A DNA stretch of 64,000 nucleotides from Actinernus sp. WN-2022 (GCA_030867875.1 JAOWCC010000445.1:1-64000); one strand, 5' to 3'; positions 32,463 to 43,758 are shown, numbered from the stretch's first letter. The notes: generated by a model not told the origin, from the letters alone. Translations and numbers: made by a program.

Positions 32463-32668
32463 TGCGACATCGAATTTTTACTTTCGATATTGGAGTTTTA
32501 CTTTCGACACTGGAGTTTTACTTTCGACATTGGAGTTTTACTTTTCGACATTGGAGTTTTACTTTCGACACTGGACTTTCGACATTGGAGTTTTACTTTT
32601 CGACATTGGAGTTTTACTTTCGACATTGGAGTTTTACTTTCGACATTGGAGTTTTACTTTCGACATTC
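32463..32668. repeat. 20-bp minisatellite, about ten copies
   Basis: Unit GACATTGGAGTTTTACTTTC with a few 19-21 bp and shortened variants. All three forward frames stay open because no unit phase has a stop; the ORFs are artefacts. Confidence 0.95.
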
Positions 32669-32861
32669 TAGTAACGCTTTTTAAGATTTACTTTTATTTT
32701 ACTACGTACGATCATGTCAATTTCACATAATAAAAACAGTTTCGCGTTGTAAATTGGTTGTGTTTGATCATTTTATTGGAGTTTCACTTTTCATCTTCCG
32801 ACACGCATGAATGCTTCACCCTTCAAGAGGGAACCCACTGTACTAACGCGGGCGCACCAAT

Positions 32862-33267
32862 ATGGCGGCAAACGCGATTGACTACATAGTACATGCTTAC
32901 GATACAGTTAATCAAACAATCACGACTCTGGAAAGCCTGATTGATCCACTTGAAATCGATGGATTAGTCTTAAGACTCGACTACCTCATTCGTTCGTTGG
33001 TTAACCTTGACAACCATTCTCAAATGGATGAAATTATCAGCCTGCTCGGGGAAGCTTGTACTAATAACCAGCTGATAAAAACGAGGCCCAAGTCCAAGAT
33101 GTACAACAGCAAGCCGTTGAGTTTGCTCCTCAAGTTTTCTATGAGCGGCGTGGACGACCGAGATAAAGAGATAAAGGAAGAGCAGTTATCTTTTCTCTTG
33201 GAGGGAGGATTTAAGGTCACCACCATTGCCCAACTATTTAGGGTGTCAACACGTACAGTGGAGAGGA
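32862..33267 (+). CDS. Integrase-like protein, N-terminal part, truncated
   Basis: Starts at an ATG in good context (CACCAATATGGCGGC). An N-terminal helical region of about 115 residues (DYIVHAYDTVNQTITTLESL, then LRLDYLIRSLVNLD) leads to a helix-turn-helix at about residues 105-136 (EEQLSFLLEGGFKVTTIAQL, FRVSTRTVERRM). In cnidarian and fish proteins of this layout the helix-turn-helix is followed by an rve-type integrase core; that core is absent here. The ORF as read runs to 33359, but from 33268 it is inside a long inverted repeat, so the last ~30 residues are probably not original. Either a truncated transposon-derived gene or a first exon with its continuation displaced. Confidence 0.6.
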
Positions 33268-33740
33268 GGATGAAAATATGGCCTTTCTGTGTCAGGTGGG
33301 TATCCGGAAAGATTTTGTTTTGTCCTCTTTGGGGGTTTCAAAGTGCGAGTGAAATTTGAAATCTCTAGCTACAATATTATAAATTTGGGGAATAATAGAG
33401 GTAATCGGCTAACGCTGTTGCCACCCAATTCAGATCATGTGATGTAAACAGATGCTTAACTCTGGGGAATTATTCCTTTTTCATTCTAATCATAATGCAG
33501 TCATGCCTATCTGAATATAATTATTTTTCAAAGAGTCAATTCTCCAGAGTAATGTGTGTTTACATCACATGATCTGAATTGGGTGGTAACAGAGTTAGCC
33601 GATTACCTCTATTATTCCCCAAATTTATAATATTGTAGCTAGAGATTTCAAATTTCACTCGCACTTTGAAACCCCCAAAGAAGACAAAACAAAAACCTTT
33701 CCGGATACCCACCTGACACAGAAAGGCCATATTTTCATCC
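33268..33740. repeat. Long inverted repeat, arms ~200 bp
   Basis: The left arm from 33268 (GGATGAAAATATGGCCTTTC, GTCAGGTGGGTATCCGGAAA, ...GATCATGTGATGTAAACA) is repeated inverted at about 33540-33740, with a loop of roughly 70 bp. No target duplication. The left edge falls precisely in the helix-turn-helix codons of the integrase-like ORF. Confidence 0.9.
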
Positions 33741-33750
33741 TAGGTGTTAA

Positions 33751-34035
33751 AGGGAACCTCGGCTGAAAAACAATGTTTGCTCTCAAGACGTCACAGTGTT
33801 GCCCCTGTTGTCGCATAACAAAAGAGCTATTGTTTTCTGACAATAAGGACAACACTGTGACGTCATAAAATTCAAGATGGCGGCGCGCAGGAAATTCAAA
33901 TGAGTTTTATCGACAGGAAAATTGTTGCATAAATGACATCTAGTGTACAATTTACTGGAGACAAACACAGAAACAGACTTAGGCATCCATAACAAACACT
34001 TGAGAGCAAACATTGTTTTTCAGCCGAGGTTCCCT
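33751..34035. mobile_element. TTAA-flanked MITE (piggyBac/Kolobok type), 285 bp
   Basis: Ends AGGGAACCTCGGCTGAAAAA and complement, continuing to CAATGTTTGCTCTCAAG; about 37-bp TIRs. TTAA at 33747-33750 and 34036-34039. An inner inverted pair, CGTCACAGTGTTG / CAACACTGTGACG, follows. TTAA targeting is seen in piggyBac and Kolobok; the termini alone do not decide. Confidence 0.9.
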
Positions 34036-34246
34036 TTAATAATAATAAGGTTATAATAGTTTATTTTCCAAGTACCTTTTGCTTATAATACATTTTTTGT
34101 AAAATAACAATAAGTTAATCTTGAAGTCATACACATTTGAATGGAGGACTAGTTAAACCCAAAAGGCTTTTACAAGTAGTCATCCTATATATTATTAAAT
34201 ATATACAATATATTTTTTCGTATCAGGTAATCAGTGTTTGATTACA

Positions 34247-34383
34247 TTTTTCCCGCATTACGCTCCAATGCCCACGAACAGTGGCACCGAGTCGAGCTTA
34301 GAGTAGACATTTTCATACATTTGCTGTGTTTTTGTCTACCCCAATCTCGTCTTGGTGCCATTGTTCGATCGAATGCGGGAAAA
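34247..34383. mobile_element. Fold-back TTTTCCCGCATT, 137 bp
   Basis: Arms of about 55 bp (TTTTCCCGCATT ... CAGTGGCACCGAGTCGAGCT / complement with scattered mismatches). Non-coding. Confidence 0.8.
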
Positions 34384-34639
34384 GTCTTTTCGACTAAATA
34401 TATGACTAAAAACAATAAAATATAATATAACATTATATAATTGATTACTATGATTTATTCTATAAACTACAGTGTTTTACAAGGATTTGCAGCACTCATG
34501 AGAAACATTGTATCTGAACACACGTAAAATACAATAATTTTACGTTTGTGGATATCGCCTTTCAGCCAATTTTTATCAACTCAGTAAGATAGTTGACAAT
34601 GGAGTAATAACACAAAAGTATCTGTCGGAAATTATAGCA

Positions 34640-34832
34640 TGATAAGATATGGCCCGCCCCCAATGTATTACATGATTTCTGTTGGCACACCCCTTTTTCC
34701 ATGCTGAAAATGGTGGCCCCACCCCTCCTTTATTTCCTGCCCAACCCCCACCCTAACCCTAACCACTGTACTTTATCTTTATGACCAGTCCCAGGAGCCC
34801 ATAACTATGGGCTCGTGCCAGTCCCTAATATA
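34640..34832. repeat. GACCAGTCCC-type MITE fragment
   Basis: GACCAGTCCC, AGGAGCCCATAACTATGGGCTCGTGCCAGTCCC: two closely spaced copies of the terminal motif of the element at 57862-58088 around a small palindrome. A CCCTAACCCTAACC stretch at 34750 is too short to be telomeric. Confidence 0.5.
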
Positions 34833-34911
34833 TATGATTTTATTGCTCTTTTGAATTGTAGTTTTAGTACGATTATTTTATATTTGGTGCTATTTTATTC
34901 CATATATCTGT

Positions 34912-35489
34912 GAGGCCCTGTTAGAGGGTCTCAATGGGGGGGGGGGGGTCTACATGTCAGTTGTCAGTTAAAAATTTTGCCATTTGTCAGTTGTCAGTTA
35001 GCCCTAATTAGTCATTACTAGAGAAAAATTACAATGTTTGACCCACAAAAAACAAATTTGTCAGTTGTCAGTTATTTTTTAGTTGTCAGTTGTCAGTAAA
35101 AAAACGGTCATTTGTCAGTTGTCAGTTATTTTTAAGGCCGTTTGTCAGTAGTCAGTTAACCCCATTCAGGCCCTCCTGTTACGGGGGTCTGAATAATCCA
35201 TAATCCTGGGTAAATTTAGGAAATAATCCGTAACCTTATTTTGTAAATGCAATTATCCGTACGTCATCGATTATCCTTGTTCCAGAGGCCACAGTGACCG
35301 ACGTAACCGAGTGGACCTGGGGTCGATTCGAGCCTCTGGTAACCAGAGTAGTCATCGATGTGATAATAATCCGTAATCCTATAAACCAACCCAAATAATC
35401 CGTAATCTTTTTATTTAGTTGCCAATAACCCGTATCCCTTCTCTGTAAACCCTTAATAATTCATAATCCTAAAACCCTAACAGGGCCTC
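34912..35489. mobile_element. 578-bp TIR element with two internal short-motif arrays, 6-bp TSD
   Basis: Ends GAGGCCCTGTTAG and complement; ATCTGT abuts both sides (34906-34911, 35490-35495). The left half is an irregular array of GTCAGTTGTCAGTTA (about 34960-35160); the right half is an array of AATAATCCGTAATCC (about 35190-35475). A tRNA-like GTAACCGAGTGG ... GGGTCGATTCGAGCC segment sits inside a CCAGAGGC/GCCTCTGG hairpin at 35282-35340. No ORF. Confidence 0.8.
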
Positions 35490-35495
35490 ATCTGT

Positions 35496-36193
35496 TCCTT
35501 TATGAATAAATTTTGACTTCCTTGTATTATGTGTGTATACTTTGTTACTTAAGATAAAATAATCATCAAAAGGAGCTGGCAAATTTCCCTTTGTATAATC
35601 ATACTGTAGAATTAAGTAGAAGACGGTGAAGCTGGAATGCACTAACAAAATTCTAAAAGGATGCAGAACCCGGGAGTATTAGATATGGTCGCGTCAGCCA
35701 ACGTGACCCATAATGTCCACCAATGCCAATTGCCTACCTAATAAGGCAAGAGTGATGGCTGCTTCCAGCTCTGAAACTATCCAGGGATTCGCCGTCGTCG
35801 AGAAAAGCCTCTTGTAAATAACGACGGTGCCGAGCTAGCATTGCGGAGCTGGCTACCTGTAGTAAATCGTGACAATCTTTCTAAAAATACACACTAGGCA
35901 ATTGCACCCAAACTGAAACAGGGGACAGGAATAGGAATGCAGCTACAAGTCTTCAAAGTGATAAAATTCCGAGTACAAGAAGGATACACGGCACACACAC
36001 ACACCGAGAAAGAGAGTAATAAGCTGAAAGGAATAGCGATCGGGACCTCAGACGCCAGTGTCAAGAAACGTACAAGAAGGACGCCATCCCCTGGGAAATA
36101 GTAGGGATAAATGCGAAAACAAAGGCGAAGATGATGATAACACCGGCGCTAGTAAAATTGCAGGACAAGCGTCACGAGCCACCGTAGAAGCTA
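35496..36193. other. Unassigned GC-richer stretch
   Basis: About 35640-36190 is less AT-rich than its surroundings and carries a CA-repeat (35993-36004). It resembles a retroelement 5' leader or a UTR but has no long ORF and no recognised motif. Confidence 0.3.
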
Positions 36194-37945
36194 CAATCAA
36201 TCAATCATGCAATATTTATTATTCATATATTAATAGGTTTTAACAATTAACTTGTCAAACCCGCAGTTATATTTAAAAAAACTATTCGTGGTGGGAGGCA
36301 AGGACACACAAAAAGAAAATATACACAAGTATAAATCAGTGAATGTTACATAAGCAGGTGCTCTCTGCTTTAAAGTAAGTAAGTATCAGTAAGTACGGTT
36401 GTAAACATGAATAAAATATAGGACTAATGTTGGGGAGTAAAAGTAGTAACAGGAGTTTTACATATCATAACATATCATAAAGAAAAGAAATATATCACTA
36501 AAAATCAATCTATTTTTAAGTTGCTTTAATATTTCTGGGACTTCAAGATGGGTATCATCATTTTCAGAATGTTCAGAAGTGTCACTATGATTTTTAGTTT
36601 AAAGTGAGATCAGTTTCACGAGTGATCTAAGGGATAAGGGTAGACTATTCCAGATTTGTGCACCAATTCTTGAGAAATTAAAGAATGATTTTCCCAGTTT
36701 ATGTGTTCCTGATTATTCAATAAAAACGTTATCATTTGTTGTTGATCGAGTTCTGTATGCATGAATTTCACTGCTTTAAAAAAAAAGAGATTTATGATGT
36801 TTATAGGAGCTAGCTGATTATGTATGTCATGCATAAGTTTACAAGTATGTTAAAATGATAGTGGAAGAGTTTGGACTGTAAGAAGAAAGGAATTGCATGG
36901 TCTCTTGTTTTTCCAAAATATAATAGACTGAGTGCTCGTTTTTGTAGGACAAGTAACTTATTAAATTGTATTTGGGAACTCTGACCCCACGCACAAATAC
37001 CATTAGCTCAAATAGAGTAAAGTATCAAGGAACGGTAAATAGTTAGTAGAGGTTGAAGAGGAATGTGTCTTAATTTCGCAAGAATTCCAACTGATTTACT
37101 TAATATGTTAAGACACTGGCATACATGATTTATGTGATGTTTCCATGAAAGATAATAATCTATATAGACACCTAAATATTTTACATATTCTTTCATATCG
37201 AGAGGTTGTTTAGTGTTTCAGTATGCTATCAAATACTAAATGACATGATACTCTGATGTGGTCGAAAAATTACGTAGTTTGATTTCTTGATATTTTATAG
37301 TGTCAGTTGCTTTTAGCCATTCAGAACTGAGCTTTGGAAAGTTCAGTGTTAACTTTAGATTCTAGTGTATGTAGATCTTTACCTGCATACATTATATTAG
37401 AATCATCTGCAAAGAGATAAACAGCAAATTCAGGAGATGATTTATAAATATCATTGATATAAATTAGGAAAAGTAGTGGTCCAAGAACAGAACCGTGAGA
37501 TACTCCACATAGTGTAGGTTGTTGATCTGAGATAAAATTATCAACTTAGGTTGATTATTTACGATATCTCAAATAGGATTTAAAGCTATTATACCTCTAA
37601 TGCCATAATGATGTAGTTTACTTAAAAGAATGTTGTGATTCACAGTATCAAATTCCAGTAAAGATGCCACAAGTAAATTTGCCTTCGTCCATGTTGCTTT
37701 GTATATTATTTACAATGTCCAGAATGGTTTGTTGGGTATTATGCTTACTACGAAATCCGTATTGAGAATCAAAGAGTATATCAGTCGTATTTTTCAACAA
37801 AATTAATTAGCCTTTTGTACATCAATTTTTCAAAAATTATGTTATATACAGATAAAATGATATTGGTCGATAGTTGCCTGGGTCTGTTTCATCATCATAT
37901 TTATATACAGGAATGATTTTAATAAGCTTAAAGTGCAAGTATAAT
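36194..37945 (-). pseudogene. LINE 3' half: reverse transcriptase to 3' tail
   Basis: On the minus strand from about 37945: IIPVYKYDDETDPGNYRPIS, LFDSQYGFRSKHNTQQTILD and IVNNIQSNMDEGKF; then FDTVNHNILLSKLHHYGIRG, SVLGPLLFLIYIND-like sequence (GSVLGPLLFLIY) and VYLFADDSNIMY (catalytic FADD). Thumb and connection follow: VKYLGVYIDYYLSWKHHINH, SIGILAKLRH-like text, ANGICAWGQSSQIQFNKLLV and LQKRALSLLYFGK. The C-terminus is NLILN near 36600. The 3'UTR ends in GATTGATTGATTG (seen as CAATCAATCAATC at 36194). Several frameshifts and stops. The most complete RT in the window; 5' truncated close to an A12 run at 37951. Confidence 0.85.
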
Positions 37946-38360
37946 GTCAAAAAAAAAAAAATTATATTGTACTATTGTGCCGTTTGTTTCTCACAAAAAG
38001 ACATTAATCTTGTAAATTTTGTAACATTTCAGGCATTTAATCCCTAATTTTGGTTATCGGACCTACCTTGAAATAAATAAAATAATTACTGCTTTTCTTT
38101 CTTTGCCATATATGGGCGTAGGAATCCTACGGGATTCCTACCAATGACGTCATATTCCTACCAAGCATTTACCTGGTTGCTAAGCATAGGAATTTAGGTG
38201 ATAGATCGAGAGCTAGTTTGTGCAGAGAAAGGAAGTTTTACGAAACGAGAAGAAGGGTGAAGCGCCACCGTTACTTTTTTACAACCACTACGAGCAGATT
38301 ACAAGCAGTAGCACTAAACTCCTACTAAACTCATAGGAGCGCATCAAGACAAGAATCAAG
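37946..38360 (+). promoter_or_regulatory. Presumed promoter and 5'UTR of the 38361 gene
   Basis: The 200 bp before the ATG contain a perfect CRE, TGACGTCA, at 38145-38152, and mirrored GGAATCCTACGGGATTCCTA blocks. No TATA box is placed well. The assignment depends wholly on the exon 1 model. Confidence 0.35.
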
Positions 38361-38396
38361 ATGGATGTTTCATCTACTGCCGGTACCAGTTCGATT
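38361..38396 (+). CDS. Exon 1 of the broken Ser/Glu-rich gene
   Basis: ATG at 38361 in good context (CAAGATGG) encodes MDVSSTAGTSSI; GTAAGT follows at 38397, leaving phase 0. It joins in frame to the next candidate exons, which are Ser/Asp/Glu-rich. Intron 1 (38397-42769) contains two mobile elements, a 79-bp satellite and, near 40319, another TTTCTAG|TCTGAAGTGAG acceptor-like site whose 'exon' lacks a donor and was left out. Confidence 0.55.
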
Positions 38397-38752
38397 GTAA
38401 GTACCTTGCTTGCTTGCATAATGTAGGAATTTTTAAGAATTCTGCCCATACTGAGTACTATTATTGCGTTCGACGAAGGAGAACGCATACTAATCTTGCA
38501 GTGGACTCCCTGTGGTCATGTGTGGGCTACCTGTGCGTCCCCAGGCGAAAGAAATCGAGATTCGTGTATGTCCTCATGTTTGTACTTTTTAGAATAAATT
38601 ATCTCGGCCGGGGAACTGGTAACCACACGTACACGATGCGAGCGGCCATTTTGCCTTTTTTTGGTGGCTTCTGTTTTGCGGTATTTTGGGCTGTGTAATA
38701 AAATACAGTAACAACAACACAAGAAAGTCATGTCAATTTACTTATTTACTTA

Positions 38753-39005
38753 AAGAAGCATTATGTTTCTATATTGTTTAGTGACTTAGCCCTAAAGAAC
38801 CCTAAATTATTGATCACCCATTGTTGATGGTTAGGGTGTTTTTAAATGATGGTTTAGGGTTTGGATTAATCGATAGGAACATTTAAGAAGCATTATGTTT
38901 CTGTGTTGTTTAGTGACTTAGCCCTAAAGAACCCTAAATTAGTGATCACTTATTGTTGATGGTTAGGGTGTTTTTAAATGATGGGTTAGGGTTTGGATTA
39001 ATCGA
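38753..39005. repeat. 132-bp direct duplication
   Basis: AAGAAGCATTATGTTTCT, TTTAGTGACTTAGCCCTAAA and TTAATCGATA recur at a spacing of 132 bp with few differences. TTAGGGT-like motifs within are coincidental, not a telomeric array. Confidence 0.9.
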
Positions 39006-39007
39006 TA

Positions 39008-39530
39008 AAGGCATCGTGTTTCGGAATCTATAATGAGATTCACTGTGGAGCCACTCCAAATATAACCTTGCATTGGTAGGGTATAGACAGGTATCGTGTT
39101 TGGAATCTATAATGAGTTTCGCCACGGAGCCGCGGAGCCACTTCAAATATAACCTTGCATTGGTAGGGTATAGACAGGTATCGTGTTTGGAATCTATAAT
39201 GAGATTCACTGCGGAGCCACTTCAAATATAACCTTGCATTGGTAGGGTATAGACAGGTATCGTGTTTGGAATCTATAATGAGATTCACTGCGGAGCCACT
39301 TCAAATATAACCTTGCATTGGTAGGGTATAGACAGGTATCGTGTTTGGAATCTATAATTGTATCACTACGGTGCCACGGAGCCGCGGAGCCACTTCAAAT
39401 ATAACCTTGCATTGGTAGGGTATAGACAGGCATCGTTTTTGGAATCTATAATGAGATTCACTGCGGAGCCACTTCAAATATAACCTTGCATTGGTAGGGT
39501 ATAGACAGGTATCGTGTTTGGAATCTATAA
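39008..39530. repeat. 79-bp tandem repeat, about 6.5 copies
   Basis: Unit GTATCGTGTTTGGAATCTAT, AATGAGATTCACTGCGGAGC, CACTTCAAATATAACCTTGC, ATTGGTAGGGTATAGACAG. Some units carry an extra 8-15 bp from partial duplication of GCCACGGAGCCGCGGA. The minus-strand ORFs with repeated MNLIIDSKHDTCLYPTNARL are translations of this array. Confidence 0.95.
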
Positions 39531-40775
39531 CGACTTTTAATAATAATATGATACATGTAGGCTAAGTCTCATGCTAGTGTTAAAGCTGGTTTAACTTAAG
39601 TTTAAGTGTTACTCAGTGTCGTTTTAGCTTGCTATGGTCTGCGGAACCGCGGAGCTGTTTTTTTTTGGGAGACGTTGAAAATTGACGTTGTATTCTGCAA
39701 TCGCTCCATATAGTGTCCCCAATTAGCTTTACAGCTAAATACTATTGACACTCAAATAAAGTTCATGTTTGCATGTATGTATATAAATGTATGTACATTT
39801 AGCTATAGCCTGGGTTGATTTGTGTTCTACACTAACTTCAATTATTGCTTTACACTGTATACCACACAGCAAAATGTGCTACTAATTCTCAAATCAATGC
39901 CATAACCATATAAAACACACATGTATACATATAGCCCCATAAGCATCGCATCCAATGATTTAAAATTACACAAAGATAATTACAGTTTTATACCCAGATG
40001 CATCCCCTTGTATATTAACATATAAGTCAAGACATCAAAATTTTCACATTAGTTAAAAAACAAGCACTTTTGATCAGGATTACGTCCACCGTCCACATCA
40101 TTGCAGCAATTTTTCAGCTTTTCTGACTGTTACCACAGTGCTTTCTCTTTCAAAAAATATGTCGAACGCACTTTGATAATCTATGATTACTTCTAGTTAT
40201 TAATATAGTTTCGGTTTTATCAATGTATAATTCCGATTAATGTTGCTTATGCGGGAGTGCTGTTGAAACTGTTCGGTCTCGTGAGTTGACACGTGTTGTT
40301 TATATTTTAATTTCTAGTCTGAAGTGAGACTACAGAAAAGCGGTCCCAGAAATATTAGAAAAAGCCACCAGAAAAGCTTATCGGGCTATTATATATCGGA
40401 TTTGCGATATACAACTCCTACTAGATATCTTCCTAGGATCATGTCTAGTTTAATCACTCGAAAATCAAACGTTTTAGAACGATCCCGAAACTTTTGTCAT
40501 TCTCAAATGTTGTGAAATTTATTGAAGGTACATGTATACATATATGATTATCTAAGTCAAAGAAGTTTTCGACTTGACATGATCCTACCCTGCGAGCAGA
40601 GGTTTCTCATCTCTCTGCCTTTCTGGTACTTAATATTGAAACACCAGGTCAGCCATCAACACTAGACAGCACAGTGTGTAGTTGCATCTATGTTACATAA
40701 CGTGTGTAGATTGATGTACAGCATAAGTATATTTTACAATAAATTGTGTGTGCGGTTAACTGTCAGGACGGTATC

Positions 40776-41314
40776 CGGTCGTTTCGCCAACGAGTCGATT
40801 CGCCAACGGTCAGTTCGCCAACGTCTTAAGTCGATTCGCCAACGTCTTAAGTCGATTCGCCAACGTAGTAGGTTACATTCATGTATGGTATATTTATATA
40901 ATAAAGACTACAACGACTTCATATATGAGTACTGTGATTGATTCTACACTACGAAATACCTAACTGACCCCGTAACTTATAAAAATATTTTTAAAATTTT
41001 CTAATAAAGGTGATGTGTTAATATATCATTGAGTTTGTATCCTTGTATCTTAACTAATGCGTAACTCCCTCCCCCACCCCCTAAAATGGTGTTTTATCTC
41101 AAATAAAGAAATTATTGGATCATTTTAAAATGCCTAGAAAGGCGTGATGAAACTGTCATTGGCACTCTATATCCCTTTAAAACTAAGAGTAAGAAGCGTA
41201 CACCAATTCTTGTGTTAAATAAACCGTTGGAGAATCGACTTAAGACGTTGGTGAATCGACTTAAGACGTTGGCGAACTGACCGTTGGCGAATCGACTCGT
41301 TGGTGAAACGACCG
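40776..41314. mobile_element. TIR element CGGTCGTTTCGCC with tandem GTCGATTCGCCAACGTCTTAA, 539 bp
   Basis: Inverted ends of about 90 bp begin CGGTCGTTTC; each end itself contains repeats of TCGATTCGCCAACGTCTTAA. TCAGGAC occurs at 40763-40769 and 41322-41328, a few bases outside the inverted repeats, and may be the target duplication if the true termini lie slightly further out. Confidence 0.85.
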
Positions 41315-42769
41315 CAATTCATCAGGACCACCTCCTGCATATATGCATGTGTCTGTTATTAGTTAATTGAAGAGAAGGAAATAATGTGCTAAAAGTTCCT
41401 TAATTTTGAAAATACCAAATGCTTAGTAAATTTTGAAAACTTTGTAGCTTTTTTTACTTTTACTATGCTTTCACCCTTTGAGTTTGATCACTTGATAAAC
41501 CATTTCAGCTGCAAAAGTTGACAGATCGAGGCACTGTCATGGTAGAACAAAAATCATGGAAAAAAGTTTGGTTTCATTTCACTCCTCCTAGTCCATTTAT
41601 CTTGGTGGTACGTGGTTCAGGTTTATTCCATCATATAACGGTCATGCCTGCATGCCACCACTGCTGTCATATGAAACTCATGTTTTTAAACTCAGTATCC
41701 AATGCCTGGACAGGGTGGTAAAAAAGTGGAATTGTGTAAAATTTTTGTGATTTGTCGTCTTGCATGGACACTATAAATTTGAATGAAGAAAAACAGACAT
41801 ACATTTCTTACCCTGGATCCCCATCAAGCAAAGTTAGAACAGAGTTCAGTATTACCTACATGTAACAACATTCACTGTAGCATTAATTGGTGGTGTACCC
41901 TTACCTTCTACCTTTCCACACAACTTTGTTCTTAATTATTCCTAAATTAAAGTTAATTTTATAAATGTTGTCTCCCAGGATGCATGTACATGTATATCAT
42001 GTATTTTTTTGCATCTGCTTAGTAACCAGGCAACATACCACCAACTTGGTTTAGGTGTGGTACAAGGATAATATATATATATATAAAGAGAGGCCAGGTC
42101 AGGACTAATCACATTTGAGCTGCCTATGGGTTGGAAATCTGGGATTTTGATTTTGCATAGCATGACATGATTTCCCATTGGTCACTAGGTTGTTATGATA
42201 ATGCCAACCAAAAATATCTATGGGTGCCAGGATCAAGATAAAACAAATTATAATGCTATCCCTTGATGCTAGCTCGTACTGCTTTTATGGAATCTAAGAT
42301 TAACACAAGCGCCCGTTACCATTTGATTCTGAAGTTAGATGTTTAATTCATGGTTATATTAATTATTGTGATAAATTCTAAGCAGTCTGTATTCGCACAA
42401 TTTTTTGTTCCACGCAGTTCCCTGTTTTGCAGCATGTTAGGAATTTTGCAAATGCCATTGTGTCATATAGCTTTGGCATAGGTCACAAGTAACTCAGTCT
42501 AAACTAAACACACTGTGGTTTTAAATTTTAAATTGTAACTGCATGGACTTGGTTCATAACGTATTGACTTAATTGTAGATGGCCACATACTTGTCATTTT
42601 TAGATACATGTCATGTTATATGCCATACCATAAAATTCAAGTGTTGTGACCAGTGTTGGAACTGATCAAAACAAAGGCCTCCATTCATGAATTTGAGAAT
42701 AAACTTGCTAACTGTTTAGCACATGTACTTATAACACACATTCTATCATTTTAGGGTAATTAAGTTCAG

Positions 42770-42796
42770 TCTGACGAATCTGGATCTGAGCTAGGG
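42770..42796 (+). CDS. Micro-exon of the broken gene (27 bp)
   Basis: TTCAG acceptor at 42765-42769 and GTAAGTAT donor at 42797 bound SDESGSELG, phase 0 at both ends. Its Ser/Asp/Glu content fits exon 1 and the next exon. Confidence 0.5.
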
Positions 42797-43704
42797 GTAA
42801 GTATCATGGCACTGAATAATGAAATAATTGTTTCCCATTTAGACCATGTATTACTTCAATTACACAATGGCAAAGGAAAACTGTGCTGATACAATTGAGC
42901 AGGGTTGTGCTGGGAAAAATTGTAACATAACTTGTTTAATTTTATACAGTGTAATAATAGGTAATTTATTCAACATAAACTTAATGCAGTAGAAACATTT
43001 ACACATACATGTAGTTCTAGCTTTATGTTCAGGATGATGAGATAAATGTTACTACAATTAAAAGTTAGGCCTCGCCAGTTATATTATTATAATTAATTCC
43101 ATGACCAAATGCTTAGTTGGGCAATTCCACCATCATGGATGTTACTGTACATTTGGATGAATTATTGACATTAAATATTTCTTTTGAAAATATAAAAAAA
43201 AAATGATTTCCGTTTAATTTTTTTTATTAGGATGTACAGTATTATGTTTTATTAAAACGAGTCCATCAAAACTGTCTTGACCAGTTACTTTGTCAAAGTT
43301 TTATGTGATCTGAAGGGTTGACTCAAATAAACTCTGCCAGACTTCCCCGAGCCTGATCAACACACAAAATCTTAAATCAGCACATAAATTTTGGTTGCAA
43401 TACATTCAATACAAAACAAAATATTAAAGTAACTCAACATGTCATTGTGAAAATGTGTTGTCATCCTGAAGCAAATAGAGTATGATCCCTGGGGTCACAA
43501 AACTCGTCAATTGCCATCAAATACCCCACATACTTTTGCATATTATTCATGTGACTGTATGTCTTTCCAAATGTTTCATTTTCAGAATGGTCATTTTCTC
43601 ATTTCCCAGATCTTTACATTATAGTACTGGTATATATATAGTTTTAATTATAGAACTTTAAATTGAATGCATACATGTAATTGTCTAATTTGTTTAATTT
43701 TCAG

Positions 43705-43758
43705 AGTTCCTCACAGTCTGAGTAGGAGAAGTGTTCTAGTAGTGAAAGCGAAGAAGAG
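43705..43758 (+). pseudogene. Exon with an in-frame stop (54 bp)
   Basis: Acceptor TTTAATTTTCAG at 43693-43704, donor GTATTT at 43759. The phase-0 reading gives SSSQSE, a TAG at 43723-43725, then EKCSSSESEEE. The acidic Ser-rich text continues on both sides of the stop, so the exon looks real but broken, unless the stop is a sequence error. Confidence 0.5.

Larger units (their letters stand above)
38462..40062 (+). mobile_element. 1.6-kb dispersed element, copy 2, in intron 1
   Basis: Same first ~190 bp and last ~350 bp as 17924-19547. The interior instead holds a 132-bp direct duplication and a 79-bp tandem array. Copy 1 and copy 2 therefore share ends but not centres. Confidence 0.8.

Noticed and set aside
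32462..32730. Three overlapping ORFs in all forward frames
   Set aside because: Translations of a 20-bp minisatellite, whose period is not a multiple of three.
34750..34770. CCCTAACCCTAACC as a telomeric repeat
   Set aside because: Only two to three units inside a MITE-like remnant; not an interstitial telomere array.
38946..39288. ORFs with repeated IIDSKHDTCLYPTNARLYL
   Set aside because: Translations of the 79-bp tandem array.
40319..40515. Second exon of the 38361 gene (TTTCTAG|TCTGAAGTGAG)
   Set aside because: The acceptor is fair, but the basic 60-residue reading has no donor before its stop and does not match the acidic Ser-rich exons.
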